Shown: positions 43,154 to 50,843 of the stretch, piece after piece | How the letters are laid out: every line of letters begins with the position of its first letter | How positions within the stretch are numbered: the stretch's first letter is position 1 | Origin: Oceanirhabdus sp. W0125-5 | GTDB taxonomy: Bacteria; Bacillota; Clostridia; Clostridiales; Clostridiaceae | Assembly (NCBI RefSeq): GCF_027938815.1 | Contig: NZ_CP115913.1 | Coordinates: forward strand, 124,001 to 188,000 | Reading direction: 5' to 3' | Length of the DNA: 64,000 nucleotides | Notes under the pieces: model-generated | The model's database searches: none | What the model was told of the DNA's origin: nothing | Seen by the model: the letters and a program-made list of their open reading frames with translations, nothing else | Made by a program: the position numbers and the translations under genes

Positions 43154-43766
43154 CTATTCTTCAAAGACACTTTGAAGAATTTCTTTCAAGTTGGTCTTAT
43201 AGTAAAGAAATTGAGCTGTGGAATGTAAGGATGATGCCACCGCTCCTTGGGATATATTTTTTCCAAAAGTTTTATATCCTATATGCTTAGAATAATAAGA
43301 AAAAGCTTTTTTTCCTACATTTACTGCAGCTTTTACTCCTTTTCTGCTGACCCAAGTCCATCAGTAAGTGCTTTTTTCTCATATAAATTTGTTGCTACTT
43401 TCATTACTCCACTAATAGCAGCACCAATTCCAGCACCAATAGCTATATGCCAAAGGTATCCTCCTTCATCCAACCTTGCTATCGGGTTATTATCAGTGTA
43501 CTTAAACAGATTCATATCAACTGATACTGAACTACTAATATCAAGTGCACTTACATCGTCTGAATTAATAAACCTACCCCACTGGGGATTATAGTACCTG
43601 CTTTGAAGATAATACAACCCAGTCTCGGTATCATACCTATATCCATGATACCTTTAAGGATTTTTAACCCATACAGTATCTTTCTTACTACCATCAATTG
43701 AGATTAATTTTCCCCACGAATCATAGGTTATTCCTTTTCCGCCATAGCTGGTTAGTTTATCTTTCT
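43154..43766 (-). pseudogene. Displaced RHS core fragment with toxin tip, broken
   Basis: It begins at KDKLTSYGGKGITYD and joins directly to SWGKLISIDGSKKDTVWVKNP. It then meets an in-frame TAA where intact copies have Tyr (NPYRY), and continues YHGYRYDTETGLYYLQSRYY. After about GLGS a frameshift (near 43345) moves the rest (GVKAAVNVGKKAFSYYSKHI ... LKEILQSVFEE) to another frame, ending in TAG at 43154. The tip differs from those of the two larger RHS genes. The frame between the defects is still open for 94 codons. Confidence 0.75.
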
Positions 43767-43786
43767 ACTATTCCCAATATAAATGT

Positions 43787-43829
43787 AAAAAAAGACTATC
43801 TCAAAATGATTTATCATTTTAAGATAGCC
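43787..43829 (-). terminator. Strong terminator left of the 229-residue gene
   Basis: Minus strand GGCTATCTTAAAATGAT-aa-ATCATTTTGAGATAGTC (one mismatch), then seven T. Confidence 0.8.
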
Positions 43830-43832
43830 CCT

Positions 43833-44100
43833 TGTAATTCCAACGCTCTTTCAGTTCATTAAGCTATTATTATCCAACAACCTCTTCAATAGTAATCTTT
43901 TTTTAATATTCCAATAGTTGCATAACCTAATCCTTTTAAGCCCTCACAAATTAAGGCATTAAGAACCCCTAGGAGAATAATTTCCTTCTTGGTAAATTAT
44001 TCTCCCCAGAATTCGTTATCAACAAGCATTTGTGTTCAAATTAACTGATAACTTAGTGAGTAGCTTTGCCAACAACCTTGCTTAAAAATACTAGTTTTTA
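43833..44100. other. Non-coding remnant between cassettes
   Basis: No intact gene. A minus-strand stretch reads as ALICEGLKGLGYATIGILKK before hitting stops and may be the end of another lost tip. A hairpin with 12-base arms lies at 43972-44005 (GGAGAATAATTT and complement). Confidence 0.35.
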
Positions 44101-44790
44101 TTACTCTAAAATAACAATATTAGTATAAATAATAGAAGTACTATTAAGACCTAAACTTAGTCTATATGCTCTTTTACCATGTAAAATTTCGCTTAATTTC
44201 ATTAAATATTCTTTCTCTTCTTTAACATTGATACCTGATTTACAGTTTCCTAACATTCCAATAAATACTTCCTCTGAATTAACTCTAATTGCCTCATTTA
44301 AATGGAATAAAGTTAGTATAATCTCTGATATAATAATATCTTCTTTTGTTATTTGATTTTCTTTTAATAAATAATCCTTAATTTTTACTAACTCTTCTTT
44401 TGGGATTAGTTTATTACATATAATCAAGGAAATTAGCTTATCTAATACTTTACATAATGGTTGATATTTATCACTACAAATTTCTCTAATCTTATAAACT
44501 TCAAAATAATTCTCTTTTCCCAGCAATAATTCAAGAATCGCACTTATCTGATCTTTAAAATATATATTTTCCGCCTTACTAATAACATCTTCAACTGATA
44601 TTTCTTCAACTAAATCTCTTATTTCAAGTAAAATATCATTAATTAATCGATTATTTAAAATTTTATAATCTCCTCTTTCAAAAAAGAAGTTATATTTTTT
44701 CTCAGCCCATCCAGTTAATTCATGTATATTTATTTTATCATTCATAAATAATCTTAACTTACCAATTATTTCATTAACATACTCACTCAT
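44101..44790 (-). CDS. Helical cytosolic protein in the RHS locus, possible immunity protein
   Basis: 229 residues, acidic and mostly helical, no signal or membrane segment. The N-terminal INIHELTGWAEKKYNFF is reminiscent of soluble immunity proteins of polymorphic toxins, but I cannot assign a family. AAAGGAGAG precedes the ATG. It lies in the array of displaced RHS cassettes with no intact toxin gene beside it, and a strong terminator follows about 270 bases later. Confidence 0.55.
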   Translation of the reverse strand: MSEYVNEIIGKLRLFMNDKINIHELTGWAEKKYNFFFERGDYKILNNRLINDILLEIRDLVEEISVEDVISKAENIYFKDQISAILELLLGKENYFEVYKIREICSDKYQPLCKVLDKLISLIICNKLIPKEELVKIKDYLLKENQITKEDIIISEIILTLFHLNEAIRVNSEEVFIGMLGNCKSGINVKEEKEYLMKLSEILHGKRAYRLSLGLNSTSIIYTNIVILE

Positions 44791-45065
44791 TACTCTCTCC
44801 TTTACTTAACATATATCTTCTTGTACATCATTAATCTTCTATTATCCACCAATGACTTACTCAATACATATTCCTTCAAGTAACATAGGTATTAAAACTT
44901 TATCATAGTTATCCATATTTCACCTCATTGTCTTCCTTCTCTTTTAAATTTCTTTCACTACACTCATATTTTAATTAAGTTTCTGAGTTAGCCTATGTAT
45001 TTCTGGTATTGTTAAATTCTCCACTTCCTCTTGCCATTAACGATGTGGTTACCAATATAATTGCT
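44791..45065. other. Intergenic remnant
   Basis: No intact gene. On the minus strand a good ribosome site (GAGGTG) at about 44930 starts a 19-codon frame (MDNYDKVLIPMLLEGICIE) that ends at once, looking like the truncated 5' end of a lost gene. Confidence 0.35.
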
Positions 45066-46295
45066 TCAATAAATAACAATCATATTTTCTTCTTCAAAAA
45101 CCTTTCCAGTACCAATATATTTATCTACCAAATTTAATGAATTCAAATCATATATACTACAAAATCTTTTTTTATCAATAAACTCATCTACTATTAAATA
45201 CGTTGATTCTAATACACCTAAAATTCTCTCTTTAGTATCTAATTCTCTTCTATTTTCCCAATCTTCACCTCTCAATTCTATTCGCTGCCTATTTTTTTTA
45301 TCATATAAGTAAATAAATTCACCATTATTAGTTATTTTATGTAAACTATAATAATCGTTAATCTTCTTTCTTGTGTACTTTTCAGTGTTTATATCATAAA
45401 TAACTATTTCAAAAAACTCTTTTTCAAAATAATCTACTTTGTAATATATTTTTGTGCCAAATCTTTTGATAAATCTTACTGTTCCTTTTTCATCAATAGA
45501 TTCAATTTCTTTATATGAGAAATTAGATTTTCCTTCTTTTACTTCATTAATGAAGATATCTACTTCAATTAAATACAAACCATCTATCTCTCCTCTTTTA
45601 CTTGATGTAATTTTATTATCTCTTTTATACTCAAATACATATTCATGTTTATCTTGTTCTATATAAAGAGCCGAATTAAGCAAAATATATTCTTTATTAT
45701 TAATTTCAAATTTGATCATTTCTTTAAATCCATGTTCACAAAATTTTTTATTTAATAATTGATAACTCTTTTTTTTATTAATATCATAAATAAATAATTT
45801 ATACTCATTATCCTTATAAAAACGACTATATCTATCATCACTATCATGAACTTCATCAAGTAAATATGCTATGTAATCCTCTGTAAGTTCAAATGGGTCA
45901 ATTATTCCTGTTACGTCAAATATGTTAGTTTCTCCTACAATAGGTGTTTCTACAGTGATAATTTTAGTTTCCTTTTCAGTATATAAATCAATAGAAAATA
46001 AGGTCATATAATAATTTTTTTCGCATCTTTCGCAAGTTTCATAATATATTTTAGATTGATCATGAGAATAGAAATAATTAGAAATACATTCAGATGTATG
46101 AATATGTTCTAATGTTTTAGTTAAAAAATTATACTTATAAAACCCATCATAAAAACAAAGTTTTTTATCTGTACCAAGTATTAACTTATCTGAAGAATGA
46201 TCCATTTTAACAGTATACAAATATTCTCCATAGCTAAATAATGGTTCAAATATAATAAGCTGATCTTTTGGGTCATTTATATCAATTATTTTCAT
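45066..46295 (-). CDS. Predicted beta-rich cytosolic protein in the RHS locus, unknown function
   Basis: 409 residues, no signal peptide or membrane helix. Repeated short beta-strand motifs with aromatic residues (KLILGTDKKLCFYDGFYKY, NEYKLFIYDINKKKSYQLLN, FEIVIYDINTEKYTRKKI, GEFIYLYDKKNRQRIEL) suggest a propeller-like fold. A Cys pair lies in ETCERCEKNY. AAAGGAG precedes the ATG. It stands directly behind RHS fragment 46332-46420, where an immunity or tip gene is expected; no function can be assigned. Confidence 0.6.
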   Translation of the reverse strand: MKIIDINDPKDQLIIFEPLFSYGEYLYTVKMDHSSDKLILGTDKKLCFYDGFYKYNFLTKTLEHIHTSECISNYFYSHDQSKIYYETCERCEKNYYMTLFSIDLYTEKETKIITVETPIVGETNIFDVTGIIDPFELTEDYIAYLLDEVHDSDDRYSRFYKDNEYKLFIYDINKKKSYQLLNKKFCEHGFKEMIKFEINNKEYILLNSALYIEQDKHEYVFEYKRDNKITSSKRGEIDGLYLIEVDIFINEVKEGKSNFSYKEIESIDEKGTVRFIKRFGTKIYYKVDYFEKEFFEIVIYDINTEKYTRKKINDYYSLHKITNNGEFIYLYDKKNRQRIELRGEDWENRRELDTKERILGVLESTYLIVDEFIDKKRFCSIYDLNSLNLVDKYIGTGKVFEEENMIVIY

Positions 46296-46331
46296 GCCAT
46301 ACTCCTTTTTTATTTTTTAATATATTAATAA

Positions 46332-46420
46332 TTAAATACTACCATCAATAGAAATTAATTTTCCCCACGAATCATAGGTTATTCCTTTTCCGTCAAAGCT
46401 GGTTAGTTTATCCTTATCAT
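46332..46420 (-). pseudogene. Short RHS core fragment (KDKLTSFDGKG type)
   Basis: Encodes KDKLTSFDGKGITYD joined to SWGKLISIDGS, then TAA. The same internal junction occurs in fragment 43154-43766, so both derive from one shortened RHS form. It is truncated right after DGS, 36 bases before the next gene. Confidence 0.75.
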
Positions 46421-46435
46421 TTATTCTTTATAAAT

Positions 46436-46471
46436 ATTAAAGACATATTCATCCTAGAATATGCCTTTAAT
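46436..46471. repeat. Cassette-boundary hairpin, copy 1
   Basis: ATTAAAGACATATTC-atccta-GAATATGCCTTTAAT, 15-base arms, one mismatch. The same hairpin type recurs at 48574 and 50266, each just before an RHS fragment. Confidence 0.7.
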
Positions 46472-46524
46472 TCCTAGAACCTTTCGGTTCTTTAATCTTT
46501 TATTTACAATAATCACCACTTTTG

Positions 46525-47343
46525 CTAAAGAGTTAAATATCTATCTATAACAATATCTTCAATTTCACGCCAAAACACCCCATATATTTCAATCCCATCC
46601 ATTGGAATATATTCATCTTTCGGTGTTGGCAAATCTGTATAATTCCCAATAAACTCCAATCTATCATTTGGAATCATTCTTTTCGACGTAGAAATCATTG
46701 CAAACAAATACTTAGTTTGTTCTGTAGATTTAAAACTTTTAACATATCTTAATTCAGAAATCTCTTTCTTAGTCTTTGGGAGCTCTGTATCATTTGTTAT
46801 TTGTATATATACATTTGGAATTACATGACCTGGGTGCCAAATATTTTCAGACTCTTTTCTAATCAATAAATACCTATTAAATAATCCCGCTTTTTTTGCT
46901 ATCTCACTTTCTAATCTATATGCAAATATGTCTCCAACATTCCATTGACATTTATACAATCTATACTGAGATATTTTTTTTTCTTCTGGCATTGGTGATA
47001 GTAACTTCTCTTTTAATTCTCGTAAAACTTTCTCCCTAGTTTTATACTCTTTTTCACTCCCCCCTTCTCGTTTCCATTTATTCAAATTTGAACCATCATC
47101 TAAATATTCGATAGCTTTTTCTTTTACATGAGGCAAAAGTCTACCTAAATTCCATTGGGTATCTGCCAATGCAAACCAAAATACTGGTGCTTCATCTTCA
47201 TCTAGAATAATTTCTTCATTAGAATTTATTAACTCTTCAGTTACTTCCTCATTTGTTTTACCTCGTTTCAATTGATCTTTGTACTCATATCTCACATCTT
47301 CTGCTATATCATCCTGATATAATTTGGGACCCCAAATTCCCAT
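46525..47343 (-). CDS. DUF4259-like protein in the RHS locus
   Basis: 272 residues from the ATG at 47343 (AAGGAGGT 6 bases upstream; MGIWGPKLYQDD start). The N-terminal MGIWGPKLYQDDIAEDVRYE matches the DUF4259 style opening; the rest (APVFWFALADTQWNLGRLLP, YKCQWNVGDIFAYRLE, WHPGHVIPN) is Trp-rich and mixed alpha/beta. Cytosolic. The stop of the RHS tip remnant at 47361 lies 17 bases upstream, so it may be that tip's immunity protein, or an unrelated passenger. Function unknown. Confidence 0.65.
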   Translation of the reverse strand: MGIWGPKLYQDDIAEDVRYEYKDQLKRGKTNEEVTEELINSNEEIILDEDEAPVFWFALADTQWNLGRLLPHVKEKAIEYLDDGSNLNKWKREGGSEKEYKTREKVLRELKEKLLSPMPEEKKISQYRLYKCQWNVGDIFAYRLESEIAKKAGLFNRYLLIRKESENIWHPGHVIPNVYIQITNDTELPKTKKEISELRYVKSFKSTEQTKYLFAMISTSKRMIPNDRLEFIGNYTDLPTPKDEYIPMDGIEIYGVFWREIEDIVIDRYLTL

Positions 47344-47360
47344 ACAATATACCTCCTTTA

Positions 47361-47590
47361 CTATTTTCCAGTCCAATTTAATATTTCATTTGATATTTGA
47401 TTATCTATATAATCTATTGCAAACTGTCTTGCTGCTTTCATATATTTAGTTATATTTTTATTATTAGGCGAAATACCCCTTAATTCTATTAATAGGATCA
47501 TTATCACAATATATAAACAAATTACCTTCATAAATAGCATCCCCATTAACAAACCTGCCCCACTCTGGGTACTGTTCCTGTTCGTTAAAA
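47361..47590 (-). pseudogene. RHS tip remnant
   Basis: Minus-strand frame reads QYPEWGRFVNGDAIYEGNLF and IYCDNDPINRI, matching the RHS core of 50844-57539. A frameshift follows, after which ISPNNKNITKYMKAARQFAI...ILNWTGK continues in another frame to TAG at 47361. The core 5' of QYPEWG is missing. Confidence 0.75.
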
Positions 47591-47635
47591 GATCAAAGTT
47601 GCAAGACTTCGCTTATATAAATCCCTGTCATATAA

Positions 47636-47664
47636 AAAGTAGTTGAGATTATCTCAACTACTTT
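47636..47664 (-). terminator. Terminator hairpin
   Basis: Perfect 14-base arms (AAAGTAGTTGAGAT and complement) about one central base; minus strand continues TTTTTATATG. A second inverted repeat, CAATACTTACTG with CAGTAAGTATTG, lies at 47739-47750 and 47765-47776. The 260-base gap 47553-47813 holds otherwise only the RHS remnant end. Confidence 0.65.
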
Positions 47665-47813
47665 CGTTCATATTTTGTTGACACCTCATGGGTCCTAACG
47701 AGGGATACCTTGTGCGACTGAATTTACTATAATTTTTTCAATACTTACTGCATTGCTAATAATTCAGTAAGTATTGAAAGATTTTTGTCGTAATTTTCCC
47801 ATATTATAACCAA

Positions 47814-48368
47814 TTATTTCTCTTGATTTAGTAGCTCAAAAATCTCATTCTTTATTGCTTCTGAAGACATAATACTTGGATTTTTACAAAGTAATTTTAT
47901 GATAATACTAGTTATCTTTGAAAAAATTACTTGGCTCGACCCTATTAAACCATGTGCTCCTAAATTGAATTCTATAATACCTGAAGGGTAATCATTTATT
48001 TCTTGTATAACACTTCTAGCAGTATTCAGAACCACATTAGCGTATTCCAATGGAATACCAACGTGAACTTGGTCTATTTGAGATGCAATGTTATCATTTA
48101 TGATTTCTCCAGTATTACGACTTACGTTTACTTTTATTTCAACAACTTTATTTTTAGTAGGTGTGTATCTTAAGCCTACTAATGCATAATTACTAGCACC
48201 ACGTGGTAATGATAATTCTAAAGCTAAATTAGCAGCTTGAATTTCACTATTTGATTTAATTTCAATAAATGAGTGTAGCTGTTGAATTACGTCATAACTC
48301 ATATTGGGCAACTCATCAATCCATACTCTACCTCTTCTATACTTATCTAAATTATCAAGTATTATCAT
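47814..48368 (-). CDS. Unknown protein in the RHS locus
   Basis: 184 residues, no signal peptide. It begins MIILDNLDKYRRGRVWIDEL and continues with mixed alpha/beta sequence (GASNYALVGLRYTPTKNKVV, EINDYPSGIIEFNLGAHGLI). Its Shine-Dalgarno (GAGGAAAA) is formed by the last bases of the RHS fragment upstream (RTEKE), so the gene is fused in at the RHS boundary. I do not recognise a family. It may be an immunity gene or a domain cargo of the cassette. Confidence 0.6.
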   Translation of the reverse strand: MIILDNLDKYRRGRVWIDELPNMSYDVIQQLHSFIEIKSNSEIQAANLALELSLPRGASNYALVGLRYTPTKNKVVEIKVNVSRNTGEIINDNIASQIDQVHVGIPLEYANVVLNTARSVIQEINDYPSGIIEFNLGAHGLIGSSQVIFSKITSIIIKLLCKNPSIMSSEAIKNEIFELLNQEK

Positions 48369-48557
48369 TAATTTTCCTCTTTCTCAGTTCTTATACCACT
48401 AGCATAGTATTTAAAGGTTATACTTTTGTTATTCCCACTTATTCCCCCAGCTGTCTTCCTTTCTGCCATGTATAAGTGTAGTTATCATAAGTTAAAGGAT
48501 TTCCTATTGCATCATAGGTTATTACTTTTCCATCAAAGCTAGTTAGTTTATCTTTCT
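48369..48557 (-). pseudogene. RHS core fragment with 2-base deletion
   Basis: Encodes KDKLTSFDGKVITYDAIGNP, LTYDNYTYTWQKGRQL, then GGISGNNKSITFKYYASGIR and TEKE. Compared with the intact gene it has lost two bases in CAGCTAGGGGG, giving a frameshift and an early stop. It starts at the same KDKLT point as other displaced fragments. Confidence 0.8.
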
Positions 48558-48573
48558 GAATTTATGTTTATAA

Positions 48574-48613
48574 GTATTAAAGGCATATTCATTCAAGAAT
48601 ATATCTTTAATAC
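48574..48613. repeat. Cassette-boundary hairpin, copy 2
   Basis: GTATTAAAGGCATATTC-attcaa-GAATATATCTTTAATAC, 17-base arms with two mismatches, just before RHS fragment 48369-48557. Confidence 0.7.
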
Positions 48614-48659
48614 CTACATTGATTATTTCCTATAAAAATTTATTTTGTAATTATCTCAT

Positions 48660-48998
48660 TTATCGTTTTGTATTTTTAAATTCTATTATAAAAAATATAA
48701 TGAAATATACTACATACAGCATATGGAGTATTTCTGATGCATATACATTGTTAAAAGTTAGTGATATTATTATATAAGTTATTAGAATTATAAAATTTCC
48801 TATCTGCCCTACAATACTTATCAATGTAAACTGATTATCTTTGTAAAAGAAAAAACCAAAAATAAATTTAATTAAATGACTTATTTTTATATAAATTTTA
48901 TACCCACGTTGTCTAGCTTTTATTATACAAACAACATACCAAATCATAAAATAAAACATTGCTTGTGCAGTTACATTTATATTACTATTAAGATTCAT
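48660..48998 (-). CDS. Small membrane protein, candidate immunity protein of orphan RHS tip
   Basis: 112 residues with three or four helices (about 13-28, 62-82, 88-106). It is clearly homologous to the protein at 50418-50759: both have a KxxxYGYK-like stretch near residue 30, FGFFFYKDNQFTLISIVGQIGN here and CGFFFYDDDKFTLFSVIGQLGN there. Each follows an RHS gene whose tips are also homologous to each other, at 74 and 84 bases. GAGGT precedes the ATG. Parallel divergence of tip and partner is the mark of toxin-immunity pairs (inference). Confidence 0.7.
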   Translation of the reverse strand: MNLNSNINVTAQAMFYFMIWYVVCIIKARQRGYKIYIKISHLIKFIFGFFFYKDNQFTLISIVGQIGNFIILITYIIISLTFNNVYASEILHMLYVVYFIIFFIIEFKNTKR

Positions 48999-49072
48999 TT
49001 TGTTACCTCTTAGTGATATATATTTGATTTTATTTTTATTTCAATATGTTACACATACTATCAATCATAAGA

Positions 49073-50245
49073 TTAACTAATAGAAAATCCCATATCAAAT
49101 AGGTCATATTTACCAGGATTTAAAGGTAATTTAGTTTTGTTACTAAGTATATCCTTTCCAAATTCAAATAGTTTATATCCGCCAACATACAATTTAGGAC
49201 CAATAATATTTCCTAATGGAGATGCAACAGCACCCCGAGTTAATGCTTCTGTCGTAGTTATAGCTTTAGTGAATTTTTTTACTGCATAGCTCTTATTTAA
49301 TAAGTGAATATCTTTTGATATTATTCCTCCGACCCCAAAACCTCTGCTAACTTTTGGTGACTTAGGACTAGGACCTGCAATAACCGAAGCGGCAACACCA
49401 CTAAGTACACTTTGAGCTACATCTCTCTTAGTAACATTTTCTGTTCCTTTACTCCAAATAGTTCCTACTATACTTGTTGTGGCACCTAAAATACCTGCAC
49501 CTATTCTTGTCGCACCCAAAAATGGCATTAATGCACCAGATACAAATCCAGTGGCTCCTGATATTAAAACTTCTTTCATACTGAAATTTCCAGTTACTAA
49601 TCCTTGAGCTGCAGTTATGCCTGCTGAGACAACTGCTCCAATAGCTCCACTAATTAACGAAGTAGCTAACCATACTGGAATGTGTCCACTAGGATCATAC
49701 TTATTAATAGGATTATTATCACAATATATAAACAAATTACCTTCAAACTTAACATCCCCATTAATAAACCTACCCCACTCGGGGTTATAGTACCTGCTTT
49801 GAAGATAATACAGCCCAGTCTCGGTATCATACCTATATCCTCTATATCTATATGGATTTTTATATCCTACATCAGTTTTATCATTAGTTACATCATTATC
49901 ATCTTTATCTTTTATACTTATTAACTTACCCCAACTATCATAAGTATATTTTACTACTTCAACACCGGTTTCATCAATAAGTCCAATAATATCTCCTTGG
50001 GTATTTCTTATATAGAAGTACTCAATACCGTTTAGGTTCATACTTACTAACTTTCCACCTAAAGAATACGTGTAAATATATATTATCTGTTCCATTTGAC
50101 TCATATACCACCTTATCTCCTTCAAGAAGATACTTTGTTTTAACACCATCTACGTCTTTCTCTGTTCTTATACCACTAGCGTTGTATTTAAAAGTAATAT
50201 TTTTGTTATTCCTTTTTCATCAAAATTATTAAGTTTATATTTCTC
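49073..50245 (-). pseudogene. Displaced RHS 3' end with alternative toxin tip, 5' part frameshifted
   Basis: It begins KYKLNNFDEKGIT, jumps by deletion to NITFKYNASGIRTEKDVDGV, and frameshifts near 50085 (DNIY/LHV). From there an open frame of 358 codons runs to 49073. The core (YDSWGKLISIKDKDD ... YYNPEWGRFINGDVK) and the hydrophobic GAIGAVVSAGITAAQG region are almost identical to the intact gene. The last 120 residues (KSPKVSRGFGVGGIISKDIH ... YDLFDMGFSIS) are a diverged version of its tip. No secretion signal, so it is silent unless recombined into the main gene. Confidence 0.8.
49420..50020 (-). repeat. 600-bp direct repeat of the RHS 3' core
   Basis: 49420-50020 matches 51167-51767 at a constant offset of 1747 bases with only scattered differences. 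It covers the RHS core and hydrophobic linker. Recombination between the copies would swap the main tip and its membrane protein for the downstream pair. Confidence 0.8.
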
Positions 50246-50265
50246 ATTTAACTTTTTAATTATTA

Positions 50266-50292
50266 AAGATATATTCATACAAGAATATACCT
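50266..50292. repeat. Cassette-boundary hairpin, copy 3 (shortened)
   Basis: AGATATATTC-ataca-aGAATATACCT, same flanking words (ATTAAAG, ATATTCAT) as the hairpins at 46436 and 48574, just before RHS fragment 49073-50245. Confidence 0.6.
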
Positions 50293-50302
50293 CAGACTAT
50301 TA

Positions 50303-50332
50303 AAACACCCATGCGTTATTGCATGGGTGTTT
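50303..50332 (-). terminator. Terminator after the 113-residue membrane protein
   Basis: Minus strand AAACACCCATGC-aataac-GCATGGGTGTTTTAAT, about 85 bases after the stop at 50418. Confidence 0.75.
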
Positions 50333-50417
50333 CTGAGTAATATGTTTAAATACAATAACATTGTGCAATTTTTATAAAAACTTGAATTTCTTAAAATATT
50401 TTTTATGATTATATTAT

Positions 50418-50759
50418 TTATCGTTTTTCTTCTATAAATCCAAATATTACTATAACAATAATAATATATATACCATAAAAAGTCATAGTTATTAAATATG
50501 CAATTATTTTGTCTACAACTATAGAAATAATTATATAGATTATGATTATTATTATATTTCCTAATTGACCAATAACACTAAAAAGAGTAAATTTATCATC
50601 ATCATAAAAGAAAAATCCACATAAGTATTTAGAAAATTTATTTATCTTTATATAATGTTTATATCCATATTGTGTTGCTTTCAATGCATGCACACCATAC
50701 AAAACTATAAAAATGAGTATTATTTGCCCAGTAGGATGTAAGGGAATATCAAAATTCAT
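50418..50759 (-). CDS. Small membrane protein, candidate immunity protein of the intact RHS toxin
   Basis: 113 residues, three or four helices (about 9-26, 60-80, 85-107). Charged segment ATQYGYKHYIKINKFSKYL lies between the first two. Homologous to 48660-48998. It follows the intact RHS gene by 84 bases, with GAGGTGAG before its ATG. By position it matches WapI-like immunity genes, although WapI of B. subtilis is cytosolic. A membrane location suggests the toxin acts at or in the membrane (inference). Confidence 0.72.
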   Translation of the reverse strand: MNFDIPLHPTGQIILIFIVLYGVHALKATQYGYKHYIKINKFSKYLCGFFFYDDDKFTLFSVIGQLGNIIIIIIYIIISIVVDKIIAYLITMTFYGIYIIIVIVIFGFIEEKR

Positions 50760-50843
50760 TATCTCACCTCAAACACTAGCTTTATTCACATTAATATTTT
50801 TGTTTTATCAAATTAAAAATATAAAATTTTCAATTGCATACTT

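Noticed and set aside
43833..44100. Insertion-sequence remnant between RHS cassettes
   Set aside because: Inverted repeats are present, but no transposase-like frame, DDE motif or target duplication could be seen.
47361..47552. A separate 63-residue membrane protein gene
   Set aside because: Its first third is RHS core read in the wrong frame; it is the frameshifted tip remnant listed as a pseudogene.
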